Shown piece by piece: positions 63,968-64,000 of a stretch of DNA of 64,000 nucleotides (positions are counted from its first letter, which is position 1; every line of letters begins with the position of its first letter). The position numbers were made by a program, and so were the translations under genes. The DNA comes from Holothuria scabra (lineage: Eukaryota > Echinodermata > Holothuroidea > Aspidochirotida > Holothuriidae). The stretch lies in the NCBI GenBank assembly GCA_037179385.1, contig CM074179.1, forward strand, positions 4,402,001-4,466,000, in the 5' to 3' direction. The notes under the pieces were generated by a model. The model was given only the letters and a program-made list of their open reading frames with translations, ran no database searches and had not been told where the DNA came from.

Positions 63968-64000
63968 CTTTTTACGTACGTAGAAACGGGCACGGAGAAC
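63967..64000 (-). mobile_element. B-like 3' end (B5) running off the window
   Basis: CTTTTTACGTACGTAGAAACG and GGCACGGAGAAC are the reverse of the 3' end seen at 62790-62825. The variant ends ACGTAAAAAG where B has ACTTAAAAAG, so this is a sister subfamily. Confidence 0.7.

Noticed and set aside
1..64000. tRNA or rRNA genes
   Set aside because: I saw no cloverleaf with A and B boxes and no rRNA core sequence; U2 is the only RNA gene recognised.

Overview
This looks like nuclear DNA of an animal, most likely a marine invertebrate. The deuterostome/echinoderm guess rests only on the mix of elements (L1-Tx1-type LINEs, Ty3/Gypsy, DIRS, I-type LINE, CR1-like remnant, hAT MITE) and on many AGGCCTA/TAACGTTA words, so it is weak. 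I recognise no host protein gene. The only host gene is U2 snRNA, split into two halves by retrotransposon insertions. Nearly all of the window is transposable elements inside one another.

The backbone is a head-to-tail row, on the + strand, of APE-type non-LTR retrotransposons, here called family A (Tx1 clade, resembling the U2-targeting Keno elements). Copies are A1 (1-3136 plus 20945-23272), A2 (23286-27473), A3 (27487-32694), A4 (33396 to about 35.25 kb), A5 (about 42.0-45.01 kb), A6 (45163-47537 plus 52741-53423), A7 (53585-58679) and A8 (58693 to about 59.53 kb). They meet at a 13-bp word, AGTATCTGTTCTT or a close variant, which is U2 snRNA nucleotides 35-47. Between A3 and A4 lie a U2 3' half (32695-32823), about 525 bp of spacer and a U2 5' half (33349-33395). 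A second spacer fragment lies at 45013-45162. The window is therefore best read as a tandem U2 snRNA locus colonised by a U2-specific LINE.

Family B is a related LINE that inserts without obvious target choice and lies mostly on the - strand. B1 (4710-16099) sits inside a Ty3/Gypsy element, gypsy1 (3137-20944), which itself interrupts A1. B2 (47538-52740, 29-bp target duplication) interrupts A6 and is the best preserved element. B pieces crowd the right end (62.6-64 kb). B1 is in turn interrupted by a 6.4-kb unit with palindromic ends (7416-13806), which contains a hAT MITE (10839-12084) and a CR1-like remnant (12.4-13.1 kb).

Gypsy1 has LTRs, PBS, PPT, gag and pol, and also an extra reading frame between the 5' LTR and gag with all four SGNH-hydrolase blocks (ADS, GAGI, GIND, DGLH). 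The C-terminal half of the same frame precedes gag in a second gypsy fragment (about 41.1-41.95 kb). A third gypsy copy (about 59.5-62.6 kb, +) carries an internal 261-bp tandem duplication.

Between A4 and A5 lie a DIRS-type element (about 35.25-38.65 kb, +), a 5'-truncated I-type LINE with RNase H (38.65-41.14 kb, -) and the gypsy3 fragment. Almost every coding region is broken by frameshifts, stops or deletions. Long G or C homopolymer tracts are common. Element boundaries given as 'about' were read by eye.
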